The notes: generated from the letters alone by a model not told the origin. A stretch of DNA of 64,000 nucleotides from Iningainema tapete BLCC-T55 (GCF_014698965.1 NZ_JACXAE010000013.1:1-64000), one strand, 5' to 3'. Positions 47,332 through 56,952 are shown, counted from the stretch's first letter. Numbers and translations: made by a program.

Positions 47332-48213
47332 TTACCTGTACACCCCCAAATCAGTTGCACTACTCACATTTTCTAAAATTAAGTCAGGGCAAGTGCGTTT
47401 AATTAAACCTGTTAGCACTTTACCAGGTCCAATTTCTACAACTTTTTCGATTCCCTGAGTTGGTAATGCGAGTACTATCTCCCGCCATCTTACAGAGCCA
47501 GTCATTTGTCGTATTAGGCGCTGTTTTAAAATATCAGCGTCTATGCTAGGAACTGGTTCTACATTAGATAAAACTGGTATAGTAGCCTGTTGAAATTCAA
47601 CAGTTTCTAAAATCTCTTGAAACTCTGCTGCTGCTGCTGCAACTATTGGTGAGTGAAAAGCACCCGAAACTTGAAGGGGAACAGCGCGTTTTGCTTTTAC
47701 TTGAGACATGACTGCTTGTACTGCCTCTGGAGTGCCGGAAATGACGACTTGAGCTGGACTATTGTCATTTGCTAGCACTACGTTGGGAGTTTGAGCAATA
47801 ACTTTTTCTAGCTGTTCGCGGTCAAAATTCATTAAAGCAGCCATCATGCCACCTGCGGCGTTTTCCATGAGTTCGGCACGTCGTTTTACTAAGCTTAATC
47901 CAGCCGCCCACTCTAAGACACCAGCAATGTAAAGGGCGATGTATTCTCCTAAACTATGACCTGCAACTAAATCTGGGCTGTATTTTTCGCGCAAAAGATC
48001 AGCGAGAATGCTTTCTACTACGTACAGACAGGGTTGAGTGTAGAGTGTGCGCGATAATTTGTCTTCATTTTTACAGATTTCAATTACAGACCAGCCTAAA
48101 ATTTCTTCAGATTGAGCAAATCTCTCTTTAGCTGATGGTAAGTTGATTAGATCTATTCCCATAGACAATGATTGGGAACCTTGTCCGGGAAAGACCCATG
48201 CGGTTTTAGTCAT
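47332..48213 (-). CDS. fabD: Malonyl-CoA:ACP transacylase
   Basis: A 293-residue enzyme that moves malonyl from CoA to acyl carrier protein, the substrate step for all fatty acid elongation. GQGSQ (10-14), GHSLGEY with catalytic Ser, GAFHSPIV with catalytic His, and the Arg in VKRRAELM are present. Length is typical. An 80-bp spacer to fabH contains a repeat hairpin. Essential in cyanobacteria. Confidence 0.95.
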   Translation of the reverse strand: MTKTAWVFPGQGSQSLSMGIDLINLPSAKERFAQSEEILGWSVIEICKNEDKLSRTLYTQPCLYVVESILADLLREKYSPDLVAGHSLGEYIALYIAGVLEWAAGLSLVKRRAELMENAAGGMMAALMNFDREQLEKVIAQTPNVVLANDNSPAQVVISGTPEAVQAVMSQVKAKRAVPLQVSGAFHSPIVAAAAAEFQEILETVEFQQATIPVLSNVEPVPSIDADILKQRLIRQMTGSVRWREIVLALPTQGIEKVVEIGPGKVLTGLIKRTCPDLILENVSSATDLGVYR

Positions 48214-48243
48214 TGGTAATTGGTTGGTTGTTAATTGTTAATG

Positions 48244-48280
48244 GTTAATAGTTAATAGTATGAGACAATTAACTATTAAC
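48244..48280. repeat. Inverted repeat in the fabD-fabH spacer
   Basis: GTTAATAGTTAAT (48244-48256) and ATTAACTATTAAC (48268-48280) are perfect 13-bp arms around an 11-nt loop. It belongs to the GTTAATTGTTAATGGTT-type dispersed repeat family also seen at 60540-60560 and 63300-63360. Confidence 0.6.
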
Positions 48281-48293
48281 AATTGACAATTGA

Positions 48294-49283
48294 CTATCTT
48301 CCCCATTGAAAAATTGCTGCCCCCCAAGTTAGTCCTGCACCAAAGCCTGATGTAGCAATTATGTCGTTGGGTTTAATTTTTGCTTGCCGCACTGCTTCAT
48401 CTATGGCAAGAGGGATAGAGGCGGCTGAGGTGTTGCCGTAGTAAGCAACATTACTAATAACTTTATGTTGGGGAATGTTTAAGCGCTCTGCTACAGCGTC
48501 GATGATCCGCTGATTTGCTTGATGCAGTATGAGCCAATCTATTTGATCAACACTAAGAGAGGCATGAAACAAAGCTTTGTCGATCACTTCTGGCACTTTT
48601 TGCACAGCAAAGCGGTAAACTTCTTTGCCATTCATGGTGATGTTTTGGAAGTTTCCTTTGCCGACTTCAATGCTAGAGGTAAGTTCTTGTTTTTCGGGTG
48701 TGTAGGCAAGATTGAGTTGATGATTGAGCCTACCGTCGCTTTTAAGTTCAAATCCTAATAAGCGATCGCTCTGATTCGCCTGTATAACTACTGCCCCTGC
48801 ACCATCTCCAAACAAAACACAAGTGCGCCGATCTTGCCAATCTACCCAACGAGAGAGGATATCTGCTCCTATTAATAGTACATTTTGATACACACCTGTT
48901 TTAATATACTGAGATGCCGTTACCAGTCCAAAGATAAAACCGGAGCAGGCTGCTGTTAAGTCAAAAGCTACGGCTTTAGTGGCTCCCAATTCAGCTTGTA
49001 TTTTACAAGCACTGCCAAATAGGTCTTCAGGGGTGGAGGTTGCTAGTAGAATTAAATCCAACTGTTGTGGTGTAATTCCGGCGGCGGCGATCGCCTCAAG
49101 ACTAGCAGCTGTTGCCAATGATGTCAGAGATTCCCCTGACGATGCTAACCGCCGTTGACTAATTCCCGTTCTTGTGGTAATCCATTCATCTGATGTATCT
49201 ACTAATTGAGTCATTCCCTGGTTATCTAGGATTGCGGCTGGTACTGCCGAGCCGCTACCGATAATTGCTATTCCCATTTGCAT
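48294..49283 (-). CDS. fabH: Beta-ketoacyl-ACP synthase III
   Basis: A 329-residue condensing enzyme that starts fatty acid synthesis from acetyl-CoA and malonyl-ACP. Catalytic triad: Cys in TAACSGFIFG, His in LILHQANQRI, Asn in AYYGNTSAAS. The N-terminus MGIAIIGSGSAVP is the family start. GGGAG sits 5 nt before the ATG at 49283; an ATG two codons later is the alternative. The stop of plsX lies about 31 nt upstream. Confidence 0.94.
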   Translation of the reverse strand: MQMGIAIIGSGSAVPAAILDNQGMTQLVDTSDEWITTRTGISQRRLASSGESLTSLATAASLEAIAAAGITPQQLDLILLATSTPEDLFGSACKIQAELGATKAVAFDLTAACSGFIFGLVTASQYIKTGVYQNVLLIGADILSRWVDWQDRRTCVLFGDGAGAVVIQANQSDRLLGFELKSDGRLNHQLNLAYTPEKQELTSSIEVGKGNFQNITMNGKEVYRFAVQKVPEVIDKALFHASLSVDQIDWLILHQANQRIIDAVAERLNIPQHKVISNVAYYGNTSAASIPLAIDEAVRQAKIKPNDIIATSGFGAGLTWGAAIFQWGR

Positions 49284-49313
49284 TGCTTCTCCCAAGCTTA
49301 AGAGTAAAGGCAT

Positions 49314-50327
49314 TCAAAGTTGGCTTTGATATTGCCTTTGAATTTGTTCCTGCACTTGGTTATCCACTGCTTCTTTTGCCATACGAATTGCATTAAAAAT
49401 TGAAGGTGCTTGAGAACTACCGTGACTGATAATACAAATTCCCGCCACACCTAAAAGTAAAGCACCGCCATGTTCTGCATGATCCATACGCTGCTTTATG
49501 CGCTTCAGGTTTGGTTTTAAAAGAGCTGTACCGATTTGACCGTGTAATCCTTGAGGTAATTCTTCTTTAAGAATTTGCAGTATTACAGACCCGACTGCTT
49601 CGGCAAACTTTAACAACACATTGCCCACAAAACCATCACAGACAATCACATCAAATTCCCCGCTCAGCACGTCACGTCCTTCCGCATTGCCAATAAAAGA
49701 AATTTGGGTGTTCTCGCGTAGCATCTGGTGGACACGAACAGTTACATCATTGCCTTTGCAGTCTTCTTCACCGATATTCAACAAACCTACTTTAGGTTCG
49801 CTAATGCCCAAAACGTACTTACTGTAAGCAGACCCCATCACAGCAAACTGTTCTAAAAACTTGGGGCGACAGTCTACGTTAGCACCAACATCAAGGATCA
49901 GCACTGGTTTACCCGCTTTGATTGTGGGAAACACCGCACCAATTGCTGGACGGTCTATTCCCGGCAATCGTCCCAATCGCAGTAAGGCTGCTGCCATTGC
50001 TGCCCCGGAGTGTCCTGCTGAAACCACAGCATCTGCCCGGTTTTGCTTGACCAAATCCATCGCTACATTGATTGAAGCCTTTGGTTTGCGCCTAATTGCG
50101 CTTAAAGGCTCCTCATCCATTGCGATCGCCGAACTTGCCGTTACAATTTCCACCTGCTCCAGATTTGTTTTTGGCGGCAGTCGGCGTTCAATTTCTTGGG
50201 GATCACCTACCAACAATACGGACACACCCAATTCTTCTCGTGCCCGCAATGCGCCAGCGACGATTTCACCTGGTGCGTGATCCCCTCCCATTGCGTCAAT
50301 TGCGATCCTTACGCCTGTCGATCCCAT
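49314..50327 (-). CDS. plsX: Acyl-ACP:phosphate acyltransferase PlsX
   Basis: A 337-residue enzyme that makes acyl-phosphate for PlsY, the first step of phosphatidic acid synthesis. Family motifs: RIAIDAMGGDHAPGEIV, GHSGAAMAAALL, GAVFPT, LDVGANVDCRP, EGRDVLSGEFDVIVCDGFVGNV. It is the first gene of the plsX-fabH-fabD-plsC unit. plsY is encoded at 59833-60534. Confidence 0.95.
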   Translation of the reverse strand: MGSTGVRIAIDAMGGDHAPGEIVAGALRAREELGVSVLLVGDPQEIERRLPPKTNLEQVEIVTASSAIAMDEEPLSAIRRKPKASINVAMDLVKQNRADAVVSAGHSGAAMAAALLRLGRLPGIDRPAIGAVFPTIKAGKPVLILDVGANVDCRPKFLEQFAVMGSAYSKYVLGISEPKVGLLNIGEEDCKGNDVTVRVHQMLRENTQISFIGNAEGRDVLSGEFDVIVCDGFVGNVLLKFAEAVGSVILQILKEELPQGLHGQIGTALLKPNLKRIKQRMDHAEHGGALLLGVAGICIISHGSSQAPSIFNAIRMAKEAVDNQVQEQIQRQYQSQL

Positions 50328-50781
50328 TGCTCACAGTTCTAGAAACCTTACAAATTTTACCAGATGCCTCTGCAAGTAGTAGATTTATAACTTTCAAATC
50401 TAAGTTCTGACTACTGCTAGTCGCTAAACCAAGATAACACGAATCAGTGCCATCCTTGTTCCTGCATATACATTAAAGAACGAGTTTGGCTTTTGCCAAA
50501 GATCAACACGAACAAAATTTGCCTGATTTAGGATCTAAACTTAGGAAGATATTGGCAGGTACTGCAAGCTCGTTTGGGTAATGAATTCTCGTTGCGTGCG
50601 AGTACAGTCCCAACAACGGAATGCACCTTACCAATCTTGGTTTTTTTGGGAGCGGCATTATTCTACCTCCCAAGCACACACAATTAGTAATGCTGTAAGA
50701 ATGAAGCAAAGATATCATGGTATGCTTTGCTTCAGAAATTTATGATGCGCACAAGTAGCACATTCTGCAGGGGAATTGAGG
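50328..50781. other. Gene-poor stretch, one doubtful small ORF
   Basis: 454 bp between divergent plsX and the carboxypeptidase. The leftward frame ATG 50658 (GGGAGG 8 nt upstream) encodes MPLPKKPRLVRCIPLLGLYSHATRI... to 50503, about 51 residues with a CSC end. A shift at its run of seven A would instead read PKKTKIGKVHSVVGTVLARNE... with a CSTC motif. I cannot identify either. No terminator or RNA gene is evident. Confidence 0.4.
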
Positions 50782-52104
50782 ATGCTGGAATTAGTTGGTT
50801 CAGGGATGGTTTCACTTTGGCTATCTATGGCTGGGGTAGAAGTCAAACCAATCGAAGCCTTAGATGTATTGGCTTGGCAAAGTAGCCCTGGCTTTGTTGT
50901 TGCCGCCGATCCAAAACCAGTAGGCGCGTTCGTAGTGCAAGAATATTTCAAGCAACTACTTTCATTAAAATTAGTGCCGCCAAATCAAATCGAAAGTCAA
51001 GGGATCTGGATGCAGTCAGGACCAATGTTAATGGCTAATCACCAAGGTACTACTCCAATGCCAGCAGCGTCGATCACTAAAGTTGCTACAACACTTGTAG
51101 CTTTAAAAAATTTGGGACCAGAACATCAATTTCAAACGTTGGTGAGTGCCACAGGACCAGTAAAAAATGGAGTTTTGCAAGGTGATTTGGTAATTATTGG
51201 TGGCGGCGATCCTTTGTTTGTATGGGAAGAAGCGATCGCGATCGGTAATAGCCTTAACCAAATGGGCATCAAGCAAGTCAAAGGAAATTTAGTCATCACT
51301 GGAAATTTTGCCATGAATTTCCAACGTCATCCTCAGTTAGCAGGGCAGATGCTCAAGCAAGCATTATCATCTGCGACTTGGTCCCGTAGTGCTAAATTTT
51401 CACACTCACTGATGCCGAAAGGAACTCCCAAGCCTCAAGTTACTATTGCTGGAAATGTGATTGTACCACACCAAGTTTCTTCACCACAAACAGTGCTAAT
51501 CCGTCACCATTCCTTACCCTTGAAACAATTAATTAAGGAAATGAACGTTTTTAGCAACAATGAAATGGCACAAATGCTGGCAGAGGCTGTAGGTGGGGCA
51601 TCTGTGGTACAATATCAAGCCGCTAAACTAGCTAGAGTACCATTCGCAGAAATCCAATTAATCAATGGTTCAGGATTAGGAAAAGAAAATCGTATTTCTC
51701 CCAGAGCGGCTTGTGCTATGTTCATGGTTTTGCAACGTGAAGCTATGTCCCATCAGCTCACACTAGCTGACTTATTTCCAGTCTCAGGGTTTGACAAACG
51801 TGGTACAATGCATGGAAGACACATGCCTGTAACTACTGTATTTAAAACTGGCACTCTCAATGATGTTAGTGCTTTAGCTGGAGTAATTCCAACACGCGAT
51901 CGCGGTTTGGTTTGGTTTGCCATCATGAACCGTGGTTTTTCTGTCTCAGCTTTCCGTAATCAGCAAGATCAACTATTACAGCATTTAGTCAAACAACTTC
52001 AAGTATCTCCTGGCATTCCTACTGCTTTAAATTCCCATTCACCAATAGGTAGTGTACCTACATTGGGTGCAGTAAATCGCAATGAAATTGTTTATGGTGG
52101 ATAG
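50782..52104 (+). CDS. D-alanyl-D-alanine carboxypeptidase (PBP4/S13 family)
   Basis: A 440-residue penicillin-binding protein that trims peptidoglycan peptides. SxxK is SITK in PAASITKVATTLVALKNLG, SxN is SNN in NVFSNNEMAQML, and KTG is in VFKTGTLNDVSALAG. An N-terminal hydrophobic segment (ELVGSGMVSLWLSMAG) is a possible export signal. The large insert domain usual in PBP4 is short here. Start at ATG 50782; a TTG at 50776 lies two codons before. A heptamer repeat follows the gene. Confidence 0.85.
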   Translation: MLELVGSGMVSLWLSMAGVEVKPIEALDVLAWQSSPGFVVAADPKPVGAFVVQEYFKQLLSLKLVPPNQIESQGIWMQSGPMLMANHQGTTPMPAASITKVATTLVALKNLGPEHQFQTLVSATGPVKNGVLQGDLVIIGGGDPLFVWEEAIAIGNSLNQMGIKQVKGNLVITGNFAMNFQRHPQLAGQMLKQALSSATWSRSAKFSHSLMPKGTPKPQVTIAGNVIVPHQVSSPQTVLIRHHSLPLKQLIKEMNVFSNNEMAQMLAEAVGGASVVQYQAAKLARVPFAEIQLINGSGLGKENRISPRAACAMFMVLQREAMSHQLTLADLFPVSGFDKRGTMHGRHMPVTTVFKTGTLNDVSALAGVIPTRDRGLVWFAIMNRGFSVSAFRNQQDQLLQHLVKQLQVSPGIPTALNSHSPIGSVPTLGAVNRNEIVYGG

Positions 52105-52129
52105 GGAATAGCTAATGGTTAATGGCTAA

Positions 52130-52157
52130 TAGCAATTAGCAATTAGCAATTAGCAAT
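52130..52157. repeat. Heptamer tandem repeat TAGCAAT
   Basis: Four TAGCAAT units (52130-52157) between the convergent carboxypeptidase and lptC genes, ending exactly at the lptC stop codon. STRR-type repeat. Confidence 0.8.
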
Positions 52158-53357
52158 TTACTGTTTTGTCGGAACAATTTCTGTAATTACTTTCCCACCA
52201 CTACTGCTAGTAACTTTAATAGTTTCTGATTGGAGATTGCCAAAGGCTTTTTGACCTGTTAATGTTAAGGGTGGATCTACTTGACGATAAAGCACATTGC
52301 CTTGGGCTTCAATTAACTGATTATTCAGATACCAAGTGAGAGAATTAGATTTTAGTGACTGGTTCCGCTGTCCCACACCGTAGACATTACCTCGGAGGTA
52401 CACAATTTTTTGCGCTATTTTCATTTCGCCTTGATTGGCGTTTAAGTTAATATTTTCAGTACGATGAAATACGCGCACAGCAGCATTTGTATTGATAGTT
52501 TCTGTATTCAAGTTCCAAGTCATAGAGTTACTAGCTATCTGCATGGGTGGATCTAGTAGCTCTATTTGTGCATTTTTAGTCACGTTAACAATCTTAGTTT
52601 TTAAGTATACTTCAGCACTATCTCCCTGACCACGGTCGGTAACTTGATTATTTTTATAACGGTTGATCAAAATTGGGCGATCGCCAATTAACTTTTCCTC
52701 TTTAATTTGCCAAATCAAATGATCCGTGCGCATTTGTAACTCTGGTTCCATTGACTTAGCAACAACACCACCACTAAATTCCATGCGCTGTTCGCGAGTT
52801 TTAACTCGTGCTTCGTTTGCCACAGCTTGCAGTTGTTTATGACTCCCATTGAGTTGGTTACGAACAATCAATAAATCTTCTTGAGGTCGCCACTCCAATT
52901 CATTACCTCGCAACACAATTTGATTGCGAGGGTCTGTAGCGACAATTTTACCTTTAAGAAGAAGTTGCTTACCATCCTGTTCAATGTCAGCCACTTGTGC
53001 TTGTACTTGGTAAACTACTTTACCATCTTGGTATAGTTCAGCATAGGGATTTTCCGCCTGCCCAATTTGTCGTTCTTTGGTATATTTCGCCTGCTTAGCA
53101 TTGACTTTCCAAACTGGTCGCCCCACTTCATCTGCTTGTTCTAAGGTGACATTATAGAAAGTTAAGTTGCTATCTTTATCCTTTTCTTGGGGAGATGGAC
53201 TCTGAGTAGGCTTTTGGTTGACTTTGGGCGGTTGAGCGCTACAAGCGACTAGACTAATGAGAATGAGGAAGTAAAGGAGTGAGGGAGTAAGGGAGAAAAT
53301 TGCTCCCCTACTCCCCTGCCCCCCTGCTCTCCAAGTTTCATTCAGAAATTTCCACAT
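52158..53357 (-). CDS. lptC: LptC-like LPS export protein
   Basis: A 399-residue protein, longer than proteobacterial LptC, as is usual in cyanobacteria. A lipobox-like LVAC follows a hydrophobic segment (LLYFLILISLVAC). The beta-jellyroll repeats are clear: LTFYNVTLEQADEVGRPVWKVNAKQAKY, IVATDPRNQIVLRGNELEW, MEFSGGVVAKS, and FGNLQSETIKV near the end. LptC carries lipopolysaccharide from LptB2FG to LptA. Its first about 20 residues (TWRAGGQGSRGAIF) are encoded by a low-complexity CCCCTGC-type insert, so the true start is uncertain; ATG 53357 overlaps the NYN gene's end by 20 nt. Confidence 0.82.
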   Translation of the reverse strand: MWKFLNETWRAGGQGSRGAIFSLTPSLLYFLILISLVACSAQPPKVNQKPTQSPSPQEKDKDSNLTFYNVTLEQADEVGRPVWKVNAKQAKYTKERQIGQAENPYAELYQDGKVVYQVQAQVADIEQDGKQLLLKGKIVATDPRNQIVLRGNELEWRPQEDLLIVRNQLNGSHKQLQAVANEARVKTREQRMEFSGGVVAKSMEPELQMRTDHLIWQIKEEKLIGDRPILINRYKNNQVTDRGQGDSAEVYLKTKIVNVTKNAQIELLDPPMQIASNSMTWNLNTETINTNAAVRVFHRTENINLNANQGEMKIAQKIVYLRGNVYGVGQRNQSLKSNSLTWYLNNQLIEAQGNVLYRQVDPPLTLTGQKAFGNLQSETIKVTSSSGGKVITEIVPTKQ

Positions 53358-53976
53358 GACCGTCACTATCGCTTGGCTGTTCCAAAAAACCCATACCAGA
53401 TAAAGGTCGATATGGGTAAGTTTGGCGAGGCGTTTTTTGAATGTCTTCTTTGACAGCTTCCAAATCAATGTAGCGATCAGAAACGTTAATTAAACTATCA
53501 CTGGTCATTGAGCGCAAACTCACCACTTCTACTCTTACACCCCTATAGCTAACCGAATTCACTGCATAAGCCAAGTCGCCATCTCCACTAACTAACACTG
53601 CTGTATCATAAGAATCCACCAAAGCCATCATATCCACTGCAATTTCTACATCCAAGTTGGCTTTTTTTGAACCATCTGGTAGTTGTACTAAATCCTTCGC
53701 AATTACTCGATAACCGTTACGACGCATCCACAACAGAAAACCCTGTTGCTTTTCATTTGTCCGGTCTACGCCAGTATAAAAGAAAGCTCGTAGTAGTCTA
53801 GAGCCACCTGTTAATCTGCTCAATAGTTTAGTGTAATCAATTTCAATTCCTAGTTGTAGTGCTGCATAAAATAAATTTGAACCATCAATAAATATAGCTA
53901 CACGACCCCGATTCTCCAGAACTTGTTCCGGAGTGAAGATTGAGTCATTTTCCAAATTATTCAACATCATTGTCAT
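53338..53976 (-). CDS. NYN-domain protein, LabA-like
   Basis: A 212-residue protein of the LabA/DUF88 family, with a PIN-like NYN nuclease fold: VAIFIDGSNLFYAAL (Asp), KKANLDVEIAVDMMAL, and VLVSGDGDLAYAV (Asp-Gly-Asp), all acidic residues present. LabA in Synechococcus dampens circadian output of kaiBC expression. RNA cleavage is inferred for the fold. Divergent from nothing and overlaps lptC. Confidence 0.88.
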   Translation of the reverse strand: MTMMLNNLENDSIFTPEQVLENRGRVAIFIDGSNLFYAALQLGIEIDYTKLLSRLTGGSRLLRAFFYTGVDRTNEKQQGFLLWMRRNGYRVIAKDLVQLPDGSKKANLDVEIAVDMMALVDSYDTAVLVSGDGDLAYAVNSVSYRGVRVEVVSLRSMTSDSLINVSDRYIDLEAVKEDIQKTPRQTYPYRPLSGMGFLEQPSDSDGHVEISE

Positions 53977-54107
53977 ACCTCGTTTATTATCAATGTAATA
54001 ATTGATACTAATTTTTACTTTGTAGATACAAGTTAGAGCGGCTTATGATAAGCTTATAGGGCTTTATTTAGCCCTGTAAATTTAACAAAATCTAAGTTTG
54101 AAAGGAT

Positions 54108-55706
54108 TTACCCGTTTTTAGGCTGTTCTATGCGTTTAAAAATTGGGTGGGGTTCACCAAACTTGTTTTGATTAGTTAGTATTCCCCATGAACTATGAAT
54201 GGTAAAAGGTGCGGCAATAGAAGTTTGCACTTGATTGTTGAAGTCTATTCCAAAGCCCAATTGCTGATAAATATCGCTACTAATATTTGGAATAACTGGA
54301 GACAAAAGATAAGCGGCTAATCTAACTGACTCCAAAACTGCATACAGTACTTGTTCTAAAGCTTGCTGTTGTCCCTGTTTGTATAATGTCCAAGGTGCTT
54401 GTTCGTCGATAAACTTGTTACTAGCTTGCACTAGCAAAAGAATAGCTTCACATGCTTGACTGAAAACTAGCGTTTCATAGGCATCTTTTACTTGCTCCCC
54501 TAGACGTAATCCAATGGCTTTCAAAGGATGATCTTTGGGGATATCTTCATTTGTTACTGGCGGCACATTGCCAGCACAATATTTCTTCACCATGTTTAAA
54601 GTGCGATTGAGCAAATTACCTAAATCATTTGCCAAATCTGCATTTAAAACATTAATGAATCTACTTTCATTAAAATCGCCATCTTTGCCGAATTCGATTT
54701 CCTTAAGGAAGTAATAACGAACGGCATCTGCACCATAACACTTAACTAGCGTAATGGGATCGAGGGTGTTACCCAGACTTTTACCCATTTTCTGACCATC
54801 TTTGGTTAAAAAGCCATGCCCAAATACTTGATTTGGCATAGGTAAGCCTGCTGACATAAGCATTGCTGGCCAGTAAACTGCATGAAATCGTAGGATATCT
54901 TTGCCAATCAGGTGTAAGTTAATTGGCCACCATTTGGAGAGGGCATTTTCTAAAGTTGGCGTTTCTTCTGGTTCTAGCAAGGCGGTGACATAACCCAGCA
55001 ATGCATCAAACCAGACGTAAATGGTATGTTTAGGATCTACTGGGATTGGGAAACCCCACTCTAGATTCACCCGTGAAATGGAAAAGTCCTGCAACCCTTG
55101 ATTGACAAAGTTTAGGACTTCATTACGACGTGATTCGGGCTGGATAAAATCCGGGAATTCTTGGTAGAGTGCCTGGAGTTGTGTTTGATATTTGGATAAG
55201 CGAAAAAAGTAGTTTTGCTCATCCCGCCACTCTACTTCTTTGTTAGTGTGAATGGGACAGCGATGTCCTGATAGTAATTCCCTCTCTTCTTTAAACTCTT
55301 CACAGGAGACGCAGTACCAACCCTTTTGTTGCCCTAGATATATATCTCCTGTTTCCCATACTCGCTGGAAAAATTCCTCGACTATTGCTTGATGACGCTC
55401 ATCAGTGGTGCGGATAAATCTGTCGTGTTGAATATTGAGTAATTCCCACAGAGACATGAAGCCAGCAGACATTTGATCGCTAAAGTTTTGGGGTGGCTGT
55501 CCTTTACTTTGAGCTGTGCGCTGAATCTTCTGTCCGTGTTCATCTGTACCTGTAATCAACAGTACTGAACTTCCTTTGAGTCTGTGAAACCTTGCCACCA
55601 CATCTGCCGCCATTGTCGTGTAAGCGCTGCCAATATGGGGCAAATCGTTGACATAGTATAGCGGTGTCGTTAGGGCAAATGTTTTTTCTATTTTATTCAC
55701 GCTCAT
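54108..55706 (-). CDS. metG: Methionyl-tRNA synthetase
   Basis: A 532-residue class I synthetase. HIGS at 24-27 (PHIGSAYT) and KMGKS (variant of KMSKS) form the ATP site. A zinc knuckle reads WYCVSCEEF and HRCPIH. The anticodon-binding helix bundle is the C-terminal part. It lacks the C-terminal dimerisation domain found in E. coli MetG, as do other 530-residue cyanobacterial enzymes. It starts ATG 55706. Essential gene. Confidence 0.94.
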   Translation of the reverse strand: MSVNKIEKTFALTTPLYYVNDLPHIGSAYTTMAADVVARFHRLKGSSVLLITGTDEHGQKIQRTAQSKGQPPQNFSDQMSAGFMSLWELLNIQHDRFIRTTDERHQAIVEEFFQRVWETGDIYLGQQKGWYCVSCEEFKEERELLSGHRCPIHTNKEVEWRDEQNYFFRLSKYQTQLQALYQEFPDFIQPESRRNEVLNFVNQGLQDFSISRVNLEWGFPIPVDPKHTIYVWFDALLGYVTALLEPEETPTLENALSKWWPINLHLIGKDILRFHAVYWPAMLMSAGLPMPNQVFGHGFLTKDGQKMGKSLGNTLDPITLVKCYGADAVRYYFLKEIEFGKDGDFNESRFINVLNADLANDLGNLLNRTLNMVKKYCAGNVPPVTNEDIPKDHPLKAIGLRLGEQVKDAYETLVFSQACEAILLLVQASNKFIDEQAPWTLYKQGQQQALEQVLYAVLESVRLAAYLLSPVIPNISSDIYQQLGFGIDFNNQVQTSIAAPFTIHSSWGILTNQNKFGEPHPIFKRIEQPKNG

Positions 55707-56193
55707 TCATGCACATCGGAAAAACTACTTGTTAAAACGTTTTCTATCTTACTTAACTTATGTAGATAAAACCACGCCATTATACAATATAACTACTTTT
55801 TTTTCAACTGTCACTTTTAATATTAGCAAATTTCTCTGTTTTGGCATTGGTAAATGAGCGGTATAAATTCAAAATTATTCTTTCTATGGGAATCCTGATT
55901 GAGTTATAAACCGCCAAGACACCTTCCCTTCGGGACGCTACGCGAACGCGCAGCGTCTCCGACTGGAGTTGAGAAGAACGCCAAGAAAAGAAAGACTTGT
56001 GTTTACAAATCATTTAGGAGTGCTATACAAGAAAGCAAATATAGAAACAGGACATAAAATATTTGTCCGAAGAAAATGAGCGCGTCCCTATACAAGTCAT
56101 TTCTATCTAAAGGAAGTCGTATAATAGGTTAAGAAATGTAAACGTCAATTAAGATAAATGGAAATATTGTTGGAAAAATTATATTGAAAAGGC
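55707..56193. repeat. Intergenic stretch with a GC-rich dispersed repeat
   Basis: No gene supported in 487 bp. At 55926-55966 the text CCTTCGGGACGCTACGCGAA... has GACGCT (55934-55939) pairing with AGCGTC (55952-55957), a very common cyanobacterial dispersed hairpin repeat. The short frame read leftward here (MICKHKSF...) comes from the repeat, so it is not a gene. The metG promoter must lie in the left third. Confidence 0.55.
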
Positions 56194-56922
56194 ATGAGTT
56201 TAAATAGTCCTTTAGATATTTCTCGCGCAATACTAGCGTTATGGTCAACGAAAATGTTTCTTTACCATGAAGACCGCATTCCCCAAGACGCAAGTGTACT
56301 AGTGGTAAGCAATCACCGCAGTTTCATGGATGCACCAGTTTTAATGGCAGCGATATCGCGTCCAATTCGCTTTGCCTGTCATCATTATATGGGGCAAGTA
56401 CCAGTAATGCGGGAAATTGTCACAGGACAATTGGGATGCTTTCCTTTGTCAGAAGCGACTCAACAACGTCAGTTGAGCTTTTTTCAGCAGTCACAGATGC
56501 TACTGCAATCAAAGCAAGTGGTGGGAGTATTTCCAGAAGGAACTGCACCAATGGTGAAATTTACTCAGCCAAACAATGTTTACGAATTTCAACGCGGATT
56601 TGCCCATTTAGCATTACGGGCTGGTGTGGAAGATTTAGCAATTTTACCGATCGCGATCGCCTCCCTAGAAGAAGTTAACACATCCGCTGTACCGCTCAAA
56701 CTACTAAGTATCTTTGACCCAACAGAACCTTTATTCGATCAACCAGGTTGGCATCCTCTGATTATTTATCGTCGTGTTGCGGTATTAGTTGGGCGTCCTT
56801 TTTGGATTCAGGCGCAACATCAAAAACAATATCAGGGAAAACAAGCGAAAACTGTTGTGGCAGAACTAACTAATCACTGTCACTCGGAAATTACTAACTT
56901 GCTACATCAAGGTTCTTATTAG
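56194..56922 (+). CDS. LPLAT-family acyltransferase, possible phytyl ester or TAG synthase partner
   Basis: A 242-residue acyltransferase. The NHx4D motif is NHRSFMD, and the third motif is FPEGTAPM (Ala for the usual Arg). MGQVPVMREIVTGQLGCFPLSE and VEDLAILPIAIASLE complete the fold. Such proteins transfer acyl chains to glycerol or phytol. It lies 62 nt before an alpha/beta hydrolase on the same strand. In plant phytyl ester synthases one protein has both domains. Its GC and HIP1 content matches the neighbourhood. Confidence 0.8.
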   Translation: MSLNSPLDISRAILALWSTKMFLYHEDRIPQDASVLVVSNHRSFMDAPVLMAAISRPIRFACHHYMGQVPVMREIVTGQLGCFPLSEATQQRQLSFFQQSQMLLQSKQVVGVFPEGTAPMVKFTQPNNVYEFQRGFAHLALRAGVEDLAILPIAIASLEEVNTSAVPLKLLSIFDPTEPLFDQPGWHPLIIYRRVAVLVGRPFWIQAQHQKQYQGKQAKTVVAELTNHCHSEITNLLHQGSY

Positions 56923-56952
56923 TCAAGAAGTTCCGACGGAACGTCTGTACTG

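Noticed and set aside
55804-56013. 69-codon minus-strand frame downstream of nothing, near metG
   Set aside because: It runs through a common GC-rich hairpin repeat.
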